The notes: generated by a model not told the origin, from the sequence alone. A stretch of 64,000 nt of DNA from Miscanthus floridulus (GCF_019320115.1 NC_089584.1:107215799-107279798); one strand, 5' to 3'. Positions 9,514-20,610 are shown, counted from the stretch's first letter. Program-made: numbers and translations.

Positions 9514-12317
9514 ACGAGCAGCTCGTCCTCGAGCTGGAAGTTGGGGTAACGTTCGGTGAAGCTGTCGATGTCCTCCTAGGTAGCAGAGGCTGAGGGCTCG
9601 CCTTGCCAATGTATCAGCACTTGGCGGACGCCGCGGGCTAGCCTGGTGCGGGAGGCGTGGTCTGGCACCGGCTGTGTGGCGCCATGATGTATAGGAGGCA
9701 GAGCCGGGGGACTGGCCGGTGGAGTCCCCACGAACTTCTTTAGGAGCCCGACGTGGAAGACATCGTGCAACCGGGCACGGGGAGGGAGCTCGAGGCGATA
9801 GGCGACGTTGTTGATGATGGCAGAGATGCGGTACGGCCCATAGTACCGGGGTCGCAGCTTCCCTTTGGTGATGCCATGGAGGGAGGCCAGGGCGCGATGG
9901 CGAAGACAAAGCCAGACCCAATCACCCACGCTGTACTGAACGTCACGGTGATGCTTGTCGTAGAACCGCTTGTAGACTGCCTGAGCTTGCTCCAGTCGTG
10001 CCCGGGCATCAGCAAGCATTTCATCGTGTTCAGCCATGGTCTTGGCCACCGTAGCCACCCTGGTTTCACTAGGCTCATAGGATTGGATGGAGGGTGGCTC
10101 ATAGCCGTAGATGAGCTAGAATGGCATGGTTTTGAGCGTGGACTGAAAAGTGGTGTTGTAGATATACTCCGCCCATGGTAGCCAGCGCATCCACTAACGA
10201 GGACGATCACCAGTCAGGCAGCGCAAGTACATGACGATCACCTTGTTGGCTGCTTCGGTCTGGCCATCAGACTGCGGGTGGAATGTCATCGTCATGTGTA
10301 GCTTGACTCCGGTGAGGCGAGCAGCTCTTTCCAGAAGATGGAGGTGAACATGGGGTCCCTGTCCGAGACAATGGACTATGGAATGCCGTGTAGGCGCACG
10401 ATGTCGGAGAAGAAAGCATGCACCACGGACTTCATGGAGTAAGGATGGGCCAGCGGAATAAAGTGGCAGTATTTGTTGAATCGATCGACAATGGTGAGGA
10501 TGATGGATTTGCCTCCCACGCGTAGCAAAGCTTCGATGAAATCCATCCCGATGTCCACCCAAACTGCTGTGGGCACCGGTAGAGGAAGGAGAAGGCCTGC
10601 TGGGTGCAGGTGCTTGGACTTGTAGCGTTGACATGTGGCGCATGCACGCACATAGTCCTAGACCACAGCACACAGGTTGGGCGAGTGGAAGTCGCGTCGG
10701 ATGTGTTGGAGTGTGCGTTGGACTCCTTCGTGGCCGTCATCGTGAATGGCAGCGAGGAGTTCTTGGAGAAGGGAGGCTCCAGGCAGGATGTAGAGGCGCC
10801 CCTAGAACGTGACTAGCCCATTGATGAGGGACCAAGGAGCCGTGCGCTGGGAGGAACTGATCTCCTCCTTAATGGTGATCAGCACGGGGTCCTAAAGATG
10901 AGCTTGTCGCAGGCGCTCGATGAAGTCAAAATGCGGTCCTGAGAGCGCCAAGACTGCTGCCTCCTCTGTGTCACGGCGGGACAGGGCGTTGGCCACCGTA
11001 TTGGTACGCCCGCCTTATATTCCATGGAAAAGTCGAAGCCCAGCAGCTTGCCCACCCAATGGTGCTGGGAATGGTGGCTAGCCGCTGATCCAAGAGGAAT
11101 TTGAGGCTAAAATGGTCAGTACGGACCAGAAAGTGGCGCCCCCAAAGGTACGGCCGCCAGTGGCAAATGGCCAACACCAATCCAATTAGCTCCCACTCAT
11201 ATGCTACCAGGGATTGATGTCGAGGGGCAACAGGGCGGCTGAAAAAGGTGATGTGGTGCTGATCTTGAAGGAGAACGGCCCCAAAGCCATGTGTCAAAGC
11301 GTCGCACTCCACGATGAACGGCTGCTCGAAGTCAGGCAGGGCCAGTACCGGTGATGTAGTGATGGCTGTCTTGAGGGCGACGAAAGTTACGGCTGCTGCC
11401 TCATTCCAGGTGAACCCCTCCTTCTTCAATAGGGCCATCAAGGGTGCTGCTATGGCGCCAAAATCCTTGACGAACTTGCGGTAGTACCCCGCAAACCCAA
11501 GGAAACCTCGGACTGCGCATGCTGATCGGGGCTGTGGCCAATCAGCGATGGCCTGGACTTTCTCAGGGTCCATGGCCACCCCTTGTGTGGAAATGATGTG
11601 CCCTAGGTACGCGATGGAGTCAACCCCAAAGGCACACTTGGATCTTTTGACGAACAACCGGTGTTGATGCAGCATAGTGAGGACAGCGCGCACATGGCGA
11701 AGGTGTTCAGCCAGGGAGGCGCTGTAGATGAGGATGTCATCGAAGAAAATGAGGATGAAGTGGCGTAGGAAAGGGTGGAGGACGTCGTTCATCAATGCTT
11801 GGAATGTTGCTGGGGCGTTGCATAGCCCGAAAGGCATGACGAGGAACTCATAGAGCCCATCATGGGTTTTGAACGCCGTCTTCTCCACGTTGGCTAGGTT
11901 CATGTGAACCTGATGATAGCCGGAGTGGAGGTCTAACTTGGTGAAGAACCAGGCGCCATTCAGCTCATCTAAGAGCTCGTCGACCATTGGAATAGGGTAG
12001 GCATCCTTGACTGTAATAGCGTTGAGGGCCCGGTAGTCGATGCAGAAACGCCACGTCCCATCGGCCTTCTTGACCAGCAAGACCGGGGAGGAGGACGTCG
12101 ATGTGCTGCGCTGGATAAGCCCCAGTTCTAGCATGTTGGTGCATTGGCACTCCAGCTCGTCCTTATGTAAAGCGGGGTAGCGATATGGCCTGACCGCCAC
12201 CGGCGGGGACCCTAGAATAAGGTTGATGCAGTGATCCCAGGAGCGAAGCGGAGGCATGCCGGTCGGCACAGTGAAGACCCCGACGAACTCATCCAGCAGG
12301 GCTGGTAAGAGGTCAGC
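9514..12317 (-). pseudogene. Chromovirus RT-RNase H-integrase-chromodomain
   Basis: The frame from 12269 to 10971 carries RT motifs LLVKKADGTWRFCIDYRALN, YPIPMVDELLDEL, FFTKLDLHSGYHQV, FLVMPFGLCNAPATFQ and the catalytic FFDDILIYS. RNase H follows (FIVECDALTHGFGAVL, LVAYEWELIGLVLAI, FLVRTDHFSLKFLLDQ). Integrase comes next in broken frames: a CATCQRYKSKH zinc-finger end, VWVDIGMDFIEALL, ILTIVDRFNKYCHFIPL, and FHPQSDGQTEAANK. The C-terminal part (10058-9576) has VGDWVWLCLRHR and LRPRYYGPYRI. A chromodomain begins VLIHWQGEPSASAT and is cut by TAG at 9578-9576, where tryptophan is expected, then resumes EDIDSFTERYPNFQLEDELL. Chromodomains target integration to marked chromatin. Multiple stops and frameshifts make it non-functional. 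Confidence 0.9.
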
Positions 12318-12326
12318 CCCGCTGCA

Positions 12327-12516
12327 GGGATATCTAACTATTTGCCACTCTTACGGTGGCTGCCTCTCCGTTTGCCAATTTTATCGTGACAATTACAAAA
12401 TTACCCGAGAAAACAGTAACCAGACTAATATTTTGCCATTTTCGCTGACGTGTCATGCCATATCAGCGCGCCAGCGTAGAAGTTAACGCCTCCGTCTCCG
12501 CTGACCAACGGCGCCA
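12327..12516 (+). repeat. Pack-MULE left terminal inverted repeat
   Basis: Paired with 13942-14130. High identity over the outer 160 bp including GCTGACGTGTCATGCCATAT, then looser pairing through the CCGTCT segment. Confidence 0.9.
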
Positions 12517-12733
12517 TGGCCTTTCAGTTCCACTTCCACCAGCAGCCGCCATGGCCGCCGAGGCAGCAGCTGAGTGCCTGCACCCGGGCCTCCCTCGTTG
12601 CCGGCCCTGACACTGGAACGTGGTGGCTGAAACGAAGCTGCCGCTAAGGATTCGGGGGATCTTTTGCTGCGCCACGACCACGAGCTGGCTGCTTGACTGA
12701 TACGGCCTGCTCCTCCTGGCTCCTGGGCTGGGC

Positions 12734-12942
12734 ATGACGAGGGGAGGCGGCAAGGAGGAGCTGGGGAAGGTGATGGGCCCGCTGTTCCCGCGGCTCCACG
12801 TCAGCCACGCAGGCAAGGGCGGCGGCCCGCGGGCTCGCCAAGGAACAAGATGGCGCTCTACGAGCAGCTCACCGTGCCGTCCAATCGCTTCAGCTCCCGC
12901 GCCTCGGGGGCCAGCCTCGTGCCCTCCACGTCGGCTGCCCAG
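12734..12942 (+). pseudogene. ELF3: Captured exon 1 of EARLY FLOWERING 3-like gene
   Basis: From ATG at 12734 the frame reads [20 protein letters not shown] then LHV...GKGGGPRA. One base is then missing in a GCTC(C)GCC context near 12831. In the next frame the sequence continues [19 protein letters not shown] and ends at a donor CAG|GTGAGC (GT at 12943). The ordered motifs (M)[23 protein letters not shown] and PSxRF are the conserved N-terminus of plant ELF3, the scaffold of the evening complex that represses growth and flowering genes at night in the nucleus. Sequence before the ATG (about 12560-12733) looks like 5' UTR, and that after the donor like intron 1. The ends of capture were not defined. 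With the frameshift and only one exon it cannot make ELF3, but an antisense or sense transcript could affect the parent gene. Confidence 0.85.
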
Positions 12943-13890
12943 GTGAGCCCGCTCGCTGTTTGCTCTGCTTTCAGGATCGAGTTTCCCGTCGCACCAACGC
13001 AAAATTCGTCTCTTCAGTTCAACCCCCGTTCTCCCTGTGTTGTTTGCTGCTGAGTTTACCCCGTGCCAAACTAAGGCAAACCTCTGTCTCTGTGCTTGCA
13101 TTTGCATGTTTAGAGGGGAAAAAGTCCCAGAGGGGTGACTCTGCTGCTACCAACTTTCCTATTTTTTCCTGCTGTTGCCCAAGCTGCTAAGTGAGCTTCC
13201 GTTTTTGTTGCTTCTTGGCAACTACTGTACTTCTTTCAAACATTGAAAATTAATTACTGACATGCATCCTAACAACTTTTCTGTGAGCGCAATTACCGAA
13301 CCTGCAAACCCATAGTAGTATATATGTTGGCCTAGCACACGGGCATGTGATCTGTATGTCCACAACTAATTCCTTTGGGGCGCCATCTGCAAACAAGCTT
13401 TTGGATCGAGGACGCTCACTCAGTATTCTAGATATTTTTTGCTAATTATGTGTGACAAAACTTGGTAGGAAGTTTCTAGTTTTCTAGTACATAAATAGAA
13501 AGGATCACAAGCTAAGAGAGGATATGGTCAAGAATCAGTTCAAAAAGCTAGAGGGCCAGCGCATGACACATTTATTTGCAGGTTCATTTGTTAGGATCCT
13601 CAGTGTGTATGTTGTACAGATAGCAACTATCCCATGTTCTGCGAGTTTGTAGGACAGGAAAACTATTCCAGAGTACAAACATGTGAGGATCACCCACAGG
13701 AAAGCTGAATCAATGGAAAAAGTCCAAGCTGTAGATACTTGATCTGTGCACCCCTGTCACCATGTTGTTTACTGCTCAGTTGTCCTCATGGAAATTTGGC
13801 CAAGTTGTGTGCAGCTGCATACTTGCATAGTTACCAGTAAGATGGTGTGATTTTAGGAGCTAGGGTACTGTGACCATCAGAGGTAACTGA
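12943..13890 (+). other. Probable ELF3 intron 1 sequence inside the Pack-MULE
   Basis: Non-coding DNA follows the preserved donor; no second ELF3 exon is recognised. It may be captured intron, captured sequence from another locus, or both. Confidence 0.45.
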
Positions 13891-13941
13891 AAGGCTGGTG
13901 GAAGTGGAACTGAAAGGCAGTGGGGACTGACGGGAGCTGCT

Positions 13942-14130
13942 AGCGCCGTTTAGCTGGGCAGACGGGGACGTCAAGTTCCACGCTGGTGTGCTGATATGGC
14001 ATGACACGTCAGCGAAAATGGCAAAATATTAGTCTGGTTACTGTTTTGTCGGGTAATTTTGTAATTGGCACGATAAAGTTGGCAAACGGAGAGGCAGCCA
14101 CCGTAAGAGTGGCAAATAGTTAGATGTCCC
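13942..14130 (-). repeat. Pack-MULE right terminal inverted repeat
   Basis: Inverse of 12327-12516; the ends differ at few positions (for example GGGATATC versus GGGACATC). Confidence 0.9.
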
Positions 14131-14139
14131 CCCGCTGCA

Positions 14140-15542
14140 TGCGTGGAGAGAAGGGCCCGTGCCCTTGGCGATGCCCGTCCAGCACACCCAGTGATCTCGG
14201 TGCCAGAAGGGCATGGTGAGGGCGTCGAAATCCTAGAGAATCGGGCCAAGGGAGGCCAGCCACTCGGTGCTAAGGACGACGTCATAACTAGCTAGCGGCA
14301 GTGTGAAGAAGTCGGTGGAGAATGGTTCACCGGTGATGGAGAAGGGAACTGCACGGTAGACGCCAGGGCACGTCACCCATTCCCCATTGGCCACCGTGAC
14401 CTTCATGTTGCCGCGGGGTTAAAGCCTGAGGGAGGTGCGTGCCGCTGCTTCCTCGGACATGAAGTTGTGGGTGGAGCCCGAGTCCAGTAGGGCCAGTAAG
14501 GAAGCCCCGCCCAGCTGGATATGGACCTGCATGGTCTTGCTGGAGCGGACGCCTGCCATGGCCAGCAGTGAGATGAGCGGGCTGTCAACCACAGCGTCGG
14601 TCTGCTCAGGGTCGTCGTCTTCATCAGCTTCGGCTAGATCGAGGAGAAAGATGTGCTTGCAGACGTGGTTGTGACCCCTGCCAAATTTCTCATTGCAGTT
14701 GAAACAGAGGCCCAATCGCCGCCGCTCCTCCATCTTTGACTGGGATAGCCTCTTCACTTGGTGGCCTTCGATGGTGAGGGGAGGGGCTACTGTATGGGGT
14801 GAAGGTGCGGGCAAGGCCAGCTGTGGTGGTGGCCCTGTCAAGAGGCCACACGTGGTCTGACATGGTGTAGGCGGAGCTATAACAGCAGCGATGTAGTACT
14901 ACTCGCGTAGCTCTAGCTTGCGCGCGAGGCTCATGGCGATGACGAGGGACTACGGGTTGTGGACTTCCACATCGAGGCTGAGCGGCGGCTGTAGTCTTGC
15001 CGTGAACGCTTGTACACGTTGTGCCTCCATGAGTGTGCCGACACGAGGAAGCAGTGCCTCAAAGCAGGTCTGGTACTTTGCTACCGAGCACGTCCGCTTG
15101 CACGCCATCAGCTCACCAAGGGGGTTGGAACGGATCGGCGGCCTAAAGCGAAGGTTGAGGAGCTCGGAGAAGCGGCGCCAAGATGGTGTACCCTCGTCCT
15201 ACTGCACTTGGAGGAACCACATCTAAGCGCCCTCTTCAAGGTTGTAGGACGCCATCCAAACTTGATCCTCGGCTGTAATTCGCTGTTGATGAAAATACGA
15301 CTCAATCGGTTGAGGAAGGCCAGCGGATTGGATTTCCCATCGAACTTGGGGAAGTCCAGCTTCTGGAACCGAGGTGGGCGATCACCGTGGCCTGAGCCTT
15401 GCGAGCCTGAGCCGGAGAACGCCGGTGCCTGCTGAAGAGCGGTGGCCTGTTGTTGAAGGTCGTTGATGGTGGCGTTCATGGTGGTGGTGAGGGCCTGGAT
15501 CATCTTGGCCAGGTCAGTGGTGGATGGCTCAGCCATTGGCAA
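14140..15542 (-). pseudogene. Chromovirus Gag-protease
   Basis: Starting at ATG 15542 the protein begins MPMAEPSTTDLAKMIQAL, with RFQKLDFPKFDGKSNPLAFLNR at about residue 60, typical of chromovirus Gag. A frameshift near 15240 moves later parts (SPWRRFSELLNLRF-like, ARLQPPLSLDV-like) into another frame. The zinc knuckle CFNCNEKFGRGHNHVC and the protease active site LLALLDSGSTHNFMS are in the frame 14841-14419. The rest of the protease runs to the Pack-MULE insertion, with stops. Gag forms the particle that packages element RNA. The ORF lies on the minus strand just downstream of the primer-binding site, with a short leader (15543-15643). Confidence 0.85.
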
Positions 15543-15643
15543 GGCAGTGGAGGCTACTGAGGTGGTGGGTAAGGCAGGGGAAGATGGCGAGGTGGCTGCT
15601 AGATTGGAGTGTGGGGCGGAGGTGGAAGAAGATCACTGGCTAG

Positions 15644-15653
15644 CTGATACCAA
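15644..15653 (-). other. Primer-binding site (initiator tRNA-Met type)
   Basis: On the minus strand TTGGTATCAG follows the 5' LTR after two bases. It matches the complement of the plant initiator methionine tRNA 3' end (TGGTATCAGAGC) for nine bases, then diverges. Confidence 0.8.
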
Positions 15654-15655
15654 GT

Positions 15656-16014
15656 TGTCAAGGGCCTGGGCGCCTAGGGTTGGAGGCCCTTGGCTTCTCA
15701 GCTGGTAGCTTGAACCGGGTAATGGAGGTGCCAGGGTTTTTGCCTGGCAACCACAGCAGAGGTGAGATTAAGAATAGAGAGAGAGATTTGGAGATAACTT
15801 GTTTCTTGATTCCTTCCTTCAACGGGTACAGGATACATATAGGAGCTCTGCTCCATTGCTACTTGTGTCGGCCATTAACTAGCTGGCTAATTAATTCCTT
15901 ACTCTTTACTACTACTTAATTGTCTTAGAAACTACAACCCTTCTAGCTGCCTAAACCTCCTAGGGTTCTGCCAGGCCATGCACCCCTTGGGGACTGCCTC
16001 GGCCCCACATGACA
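15656..16014 (-). repeat. Chromovirus 5' LTR (359 bp)
   Basis: Starts TGTCAAGG and ends CACATGACA on the plus strand, next to TSD GGAAC at 16015-16019; near-identical to 9104-9499. Confidence 0.93.
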
Positions 16015-16953
16015 GGAACATTCTAAAATATGTTTTCATTTATGCCTGTATGGTACCGTATTTATGTCTGTCACCACAAAACTTGTAAATCATAATAAAT
16101 TCAAAGCACAAGTGGCATATTTGCTATCTCGTGGTATTGTTTTTTTTCAATGATAAGAGCGTCACCAAGAGTTCTCTAAATCTTCTTCTAATTCTTAGTT
16201 TTAGAAAAACGAGAAAAATCACCTCTCTAATAACTTCTAATCTATCGTCCTAATCTTTTAGGACGTAGGAAAAACTGCCTCTGTCCACATAACTATAGGC
16301 GCTAAAGACCTCGAGCGTATCGTAGCATCCCACGCTGTTTCTGTCTTGGCGCGGTGTTTTGGCACGGCTCTTCCCCTTCGCGCCACCGATTTTTTTTTAT
16401 TTTATGGCCTTTTTTTGAAAGTTTTTCACAAATAGTCCTTGGAGGTATGCGTTCAAAATCTAGACCCTTAGCTCGGCGCCATCGTTGATTACACGTCTCG
16501 GCGCAAAAGGGTTTGGCGCCTAGCTTTCTCGGCCATGTCGTCGTCGACGCAGACGTGGCAACCAATATCTTTGGCGTCGTGCCTCCTGTACATGTGGGCT
16601 CTCTTTCCTTTCTCTTTCTTCCTCTTCCTCCTCTGTTTGCTCTCACTCGTCTGAGTCCCGAGCCACCCGCCGCCGATGCCCATCCACCGCGCCCTAGCCC
16701 TCCCCGCCGCCCTAGGCCGCCCCACCTCAGCCGCCGCACCCTGCACACCCCGTCACGTGCCGCGTCCCGCCTCATGCGCCGCTTGCCGCCGTGCCTTGTG
16801 GCCCGCTCATCACCGTCCTCCCCGCATGAAAGGTCCTAATGGCTAGAGGGGGGGGGGTGAATAGCCTAATAAAAATTTCTACAACAACACTTCACCAAAA
16901 GGTTAGACAATTATGAGGCGAAGCAAGTGTTGCGCTAGCCTACTCAAAATGCA

Positions 16954-19582
16954 AGCCACCTACCACAATTCTAGTTTAGATAGTGTCAATTCACATAAGA
17001 GCAATGACACTACCCTATGTTAGTGTGCTCTCAAAGGCTAACTAAAGAGCCACACCAACCAAGCATGCAAGCTCTCACAACTAGCTACACTAAAGAGCTT
17101 GTCAACTAGTTTGCGGTAAAGTAAAGAGAGTGATCAAGAGGGTTATACCGCCGTGTAGATGAATGAATCAATCAATCATGAAGATGAATAACAATGATGA
17201 CCAATCACCTCATAATCAATGATGAACACAATGATTTTTTACCGAGGTTCACTTGCTTGCCGGCAAGCTAGTCCTCATTGTGGCGATTCACTCACTTGGA
17301 GGTTCATGCGCTAATTGGCTTCACACGCCAAAACCCTCAATAGGGTGCCGCACAACCAACACAAGATGAGGATCACATAAGCCATGAGCAATCCACTAGA
17401 GTACCTTTTGGCGCTCCACCGGGGAAAGGTCAAGAACCCCTCACAATCACCACGATCAGAGCCGGAGACAATCACCACCTTCGCTCGACGATCCTCGCTG
17501 CTCTAAGCCGTCTAGGTGGCGGCAACCACCAAGAGTAATAAGCGAAATTCGCAGCGAAACACGATCACTAAGTGCCTCTAGATGCAATCACTCAAGCAAT
17601 GCACTTGGATCACTCCCAATCTCACTATGATGATGAATCAATGATATAGATGAGTGGGAGGGCTTTGGCTTAGCTCACAAGGTTGCTATGTCAATGAAAA
17701 TGGCCAAAGATGTGAGCCACAGCTAGCCATGGGGCTATAAATAGAGCCCCAATCAAATAGAGCAGTTATACCCCTTCACTGGGCAAAACGCGCTCTGACC
17801 GGACGCTCCGGTCATACTAACCGGACGCTAGCCCTCAGCGTCCGGTCGCCCGATGGACGCCACGTGTCACCAGCTTCAAACGTTGTTTGTCAGATTCCAA
17901 CGGCTACGAAGCTGACCGGACGCTCCGGTCAAAACTGACCGGACACTGAAGCCCCAGCGTCCGGTCGTTTCCAGTAAGCTCCCCGAGGCATGTTTTTTTG
18001 ACCGGACGCGTCCGGTCCACCTTGACCGGACGCAGACCAGTGTCCGGTGCTTAACCCTATCCACTGTGTCGTCTGACAGCTCGACCGGACGCAGCCTTTC
18101 AGCGTTCAGTCGCTGAGTGACCCAGCGTTCGATCAGTAGACCGACGCTAGCATCATTTCGACCAACTCTATTTCAACTCTAACTTCTTCACCCTTGCTCA
18201 AATGTGCCAACCACCAAGAATATTGCATCCGGCGCAATAGAAAATAGACATTTCATTTTTCCAAAAGCGCTTTTGGAAAAATGAAATGTCTATTTTCTAT
18301 TGCACCGGATGCAATATTCTTGGTGGTTGGCACATTTGAGCAAGGGTGAAGAAGTTAGAGTTGAAATGGAGTTGGTCGAAATGATGCTGGTGTCGGTCTA
18401 CTGACCGGACGCTGGGTCACTCAGCGACCGGACGCTGAAAGGCTGCGTCCGGTCGAGCTGTCAGACGGCACAGTGGGTAGGGTTAAGCATCGGACGCTGG
18501 TCTGCATCCGGTCAAGGTGGACCGGACGCGTCCGGTCAAAAAAACATGCCTCGGGGAGCTTACTGGAAACGACCGGACGCTGGGGCTTCAGCGTCCGGTT
18601 AGTTTTGACCGGAGCGTCCGGTCAGCTTCATAGCCGTTGGAATCTGACGAACAGCGTTTGAAGCTAGTGATGCATGGCGTCCATCGGGCAACCGGACGCT
18701 GAGGGCTAGCGTCCGGTCAGTATGACTGGAGCGTCCGGTCAGAGCGTGTTTTGCCCAGTGATGGGGTATAACGGCTCTATTTGATTGGGGCTCTATTTAT
18801 AGCCCCATGGCCGGCTGTGGCTCACATCTTTGGCCATTTTCATTGACATAGCAACCTTGTGAGCTAAGCCAAAGCTCTCCCACTCATCTACATCATTGAT
18901 TCATCATCATAGTGAGATTGGGAGTGATCCAAGTGCATTGCTTGAGTGATTGCATCTAGAGGCACTTAGTGATCGTGTTTCACTGCGAATTTTGCTTGTT
19001 ACTCTTGGTGGTTGCCGCCACCTAGACGGCTTGGAGCAGCGAGGATCGTCGAGCGGAGGTGGTGATTGTCTCCGGCTCCGATCGTGGTGATTGTGAGGGG
19101 TTCTTGACCTTTCCCCGGCGGAGCACCAAAAGGTACTCTAGTGGATTGCTTGTGGCTTGTGTGATCCTCATCTTATGTTGGTTGTGCGGCACCCTATTGA
19201 GGGTTTGGTGTGTGAAGCCAATTAGCGCGTGAACCTCCAAGTGAGTGAATCGCCACAACGAGGACTAGCTTGCCGGCAAGCAAGTGAACCTCGGTAAAAA
19301 ATCATTGTGTTCATCATTGATTCCGAGGTGATTGGTCATCATTGTTATTCATCTTCGTGATTGATTGGTTCATTCATCTACACGGCGGTATAACCCTCTT
19401 GATCACTCTCTTTACTTTACCGCAAACTAGTTGACAAGCTCTTTAGTGTAGCTAGTTGTGAGAGCTTGCATGCTTGGTTGGTGTGGCTCTTTAGTTAGCC
19501 TTTGAGAGCACACTAACATAGGGTAGTGTCATTGCTCTTGTGTGAATTGACACTATCTAAACTAGAATTGTGGTAGGTGGCT
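16954..19582. repeat. 2.6-kb palindrome (arms about 1315 bp, no spacer)
   Basis: The axis lies between 18268 and 18269, inside the perfect palindrome TTTCCAAAAGC|GCTTTTGGAAA. The left arm runs 16954-18268 and the right arm 18269-19582, so the net length difference is one base. They start at AGCCACCTACCACAATTCTA and end at the complement. Arms differ by scattered substitutions (by eye a few percent), for example CACGTGTCACCAGC versus GCTAGTGATGCATG. Immediately beyond the right arm is a 40-bp unrelated stretch, then the LTR resumes at about 19625 (CACCTTGTGCACATGTG). Confidence 0.9.
17790..18750. repeat. Cluster of CCGGACGC motifs and short palindromes
   Basis: The unit TGACCGGACGCTCCGGTCA and variants (CAGCGTCCGGTC, GACCGGACGCAG) recur many times on both arms. 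Similar arrays occur in the other solo LTRs at about 41500-41850 and 53610-54045, where many CpG sites have decayed to CA/TG (for example GACCAGACGC). Confidence 0.85.
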
Positions 19583-20524
19583 CGCAAGCTCGGCGGGAGG
19601 GAGAGAGGGACCCAAACCCATCTCAACCCTGCAAACACCTTGTGCACATGTGTTAGCATATTTTCACAAATATTATCAAGGGTGTTAGCACTCCACTAGA
19701 TCCTAAATGCATATGCAATGAGTTAGAGCATCTAGTGGCACTTTGATAACCGCATTTCGATACGAGTTTCACCCCTCTTAATAGTACGGCTATCAAACCT
19801 AAATGTGATCACACTCTCTAAGTGTCTTGATCACCAAAACAAAATAGCTCCTACAAGTTATACCTTTGCCTTGAGCTTTTTGTTTTTCTCTTTCTTCTCT
19901 TCAAGTTTAAGCCCTTGATCATCTCCATGCTATCACCATTGTCATGTTATGATCTTCATTAGCTTCTTCTACTTGAAGTGTGCTACCTATGTCATGATCA
20001 CTTGATAAACTAGGTTAGCACTTAGGGTTTCATCAATTCACCAAAACCAAACTAGAGCTTTCACCGCACGCCGTCCCCCGCCGCGCCCCGCCGTGTCTGT
20101 CGCTCGCTCCGCGCGGGCCATGGCCTACCTGTCCCCATCGTCCAGTGACCCCAACAGGCTGCTCACATTGTCGGCGACCCGTCCGCCTGCTCCCCGTCCA
20201 TGAGCCGGCCGCTCCCCGCCGGTCACCCGATCCCTGCCGCCGGTCGTTCCATTGCTGCCACTGGCCCTCGAAGCGCCGAGGGCAGTGGCCCTTGGAAAGG
20301 GACGAGGGGAAGGGCTGGTGTCCGGCTGCAAGGCCACAACACCCGCCATGGCCGGCAAGTTCGGCTAGTGCTTTTCAACTCCAACGTCGTCTGTTGTGTT
20401 TGTTGCATTCGTCGAACATGTAAAATTTGTGAATATACAATGTAGGTACTTAGTTAGCTTGAATTATAGCTCTAGTTTGATTATTTAGTACTTACTAGTA
20501 AATGTGATGATGTAGGTAGTTGAT

Positions 20525-20610
20525 TTACTTAGTGAGATAGATATGTAGATAGATACATACATAGATACATATGTACATAGATATAGTTAGATAGCTAGTT
20601 GTATATTTAG
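20525..20610 (+). repeat. Imperfect (GATA)n microsatellite
   Basis: Runs of GATAGATA, ACATACATAGATAC and similar tetranucleotides upstream of the MURA fragment. Confidence 0.7.

Larger units (their letters stand above)
12327..14130 (+). mobile_element. Pack-MULE carrying an ELF3 gene fragment (TSD CCCGCTGCA)
   Basis: It is a 1804-bp non-autonomous Mutator-like element. Terminal inverted repeats start GGGATATCTAACTATTTGCC on the left and GGGACATCTAACTATTTGCC on the right (complement). They match over about 160 bp and more loosely to about 190 bp. Both ends are flanked by the 9-bp duplication CCCGCTGCA (12318-12326 and 14131-14139), the hallmark of MULEs. There is no transposase. The interior carries a host-gene segment, so it qualifies as a Pack-MULE. 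It is inserted between protease and RT of the chromovirus and is therefore younger than it. A further inverted stretch CTTTCAGTTCCACTTCCACC near 12521 recurs inverted near 13890-13915. Confidence 0.92.
9104..16014 (-). mobile_element. Chromovirus (Ty3/gypsy) with intact ends, TSD GGAAC
   Basis: Two LTRs (9104-9499 and 15656-16014) begin TGTCAAGG and end CACATGACA on the plus strand. They are flanked by the perfect 5-bp duplication GGAAC (9099-9103 and 16015-16019). Reading on the minus strand: 5' LTR, primer-binding site, Gag, protease, RT, RNase H, integrase, chromodomain, purine tract, 3' LTR. The internal region is split by a Pack-MULE at 12327-14130. By eye the LTRs differ at about 14 of about 355 aligned positions (near 4%), plus an indel of about 37 bp present only in the left LTR. 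Confidence 0.93.
16827..20063 (-). mobile_element. Solo LTR with internal palindrome (TSD CCGCA)
   Basis: The unit begins TGAAAGGTCCTAATGGC and ends GAGCTTTCA, flanked by CCGCA at 16822-16826 and 20064-20068. TG...CA ends and a 5-bp TSD with no internal coding region identify a solo LTR, in minus orientation by comparison with the copy at 52626-54580. Where the second copy reads ...CCAACCACCAAG-TGTATCACCTTGTGCACATG..., this copy has an extra block of about 1.4 kb. The block is an inverted duplicate of its own right-hand part, raising the length from about 1.95 kb to 3237 bp. Confidence 0.85.

Noticed and set aside
9753..10181. 142-codon plus-strand frame over the chromovirus integrase end
   Set aside because: Antisense shadow of the integrase/chromodomain coding strand, with no independent motif.
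12463..13107. 214-codon minus-strand frame across the Pack-MULE
   Set aside because: It runs antisense through the captured ELF3 exon and GC-rich leader; there is no recognisable domain.
17876..18661. A pair of near-identical 62-codon frames in opposite orientation
   Set aside because: They are the same LTR sequence on the two palindrome arms, not genes.
16954..19582. Treating the palindrome purely as an assembly artefact
   Set aside because: Arms differ at scattered positions and are embedded in an LTR with a clean TSD, so a true old inverted duplication is more likely; long reads are still needed to be sure.
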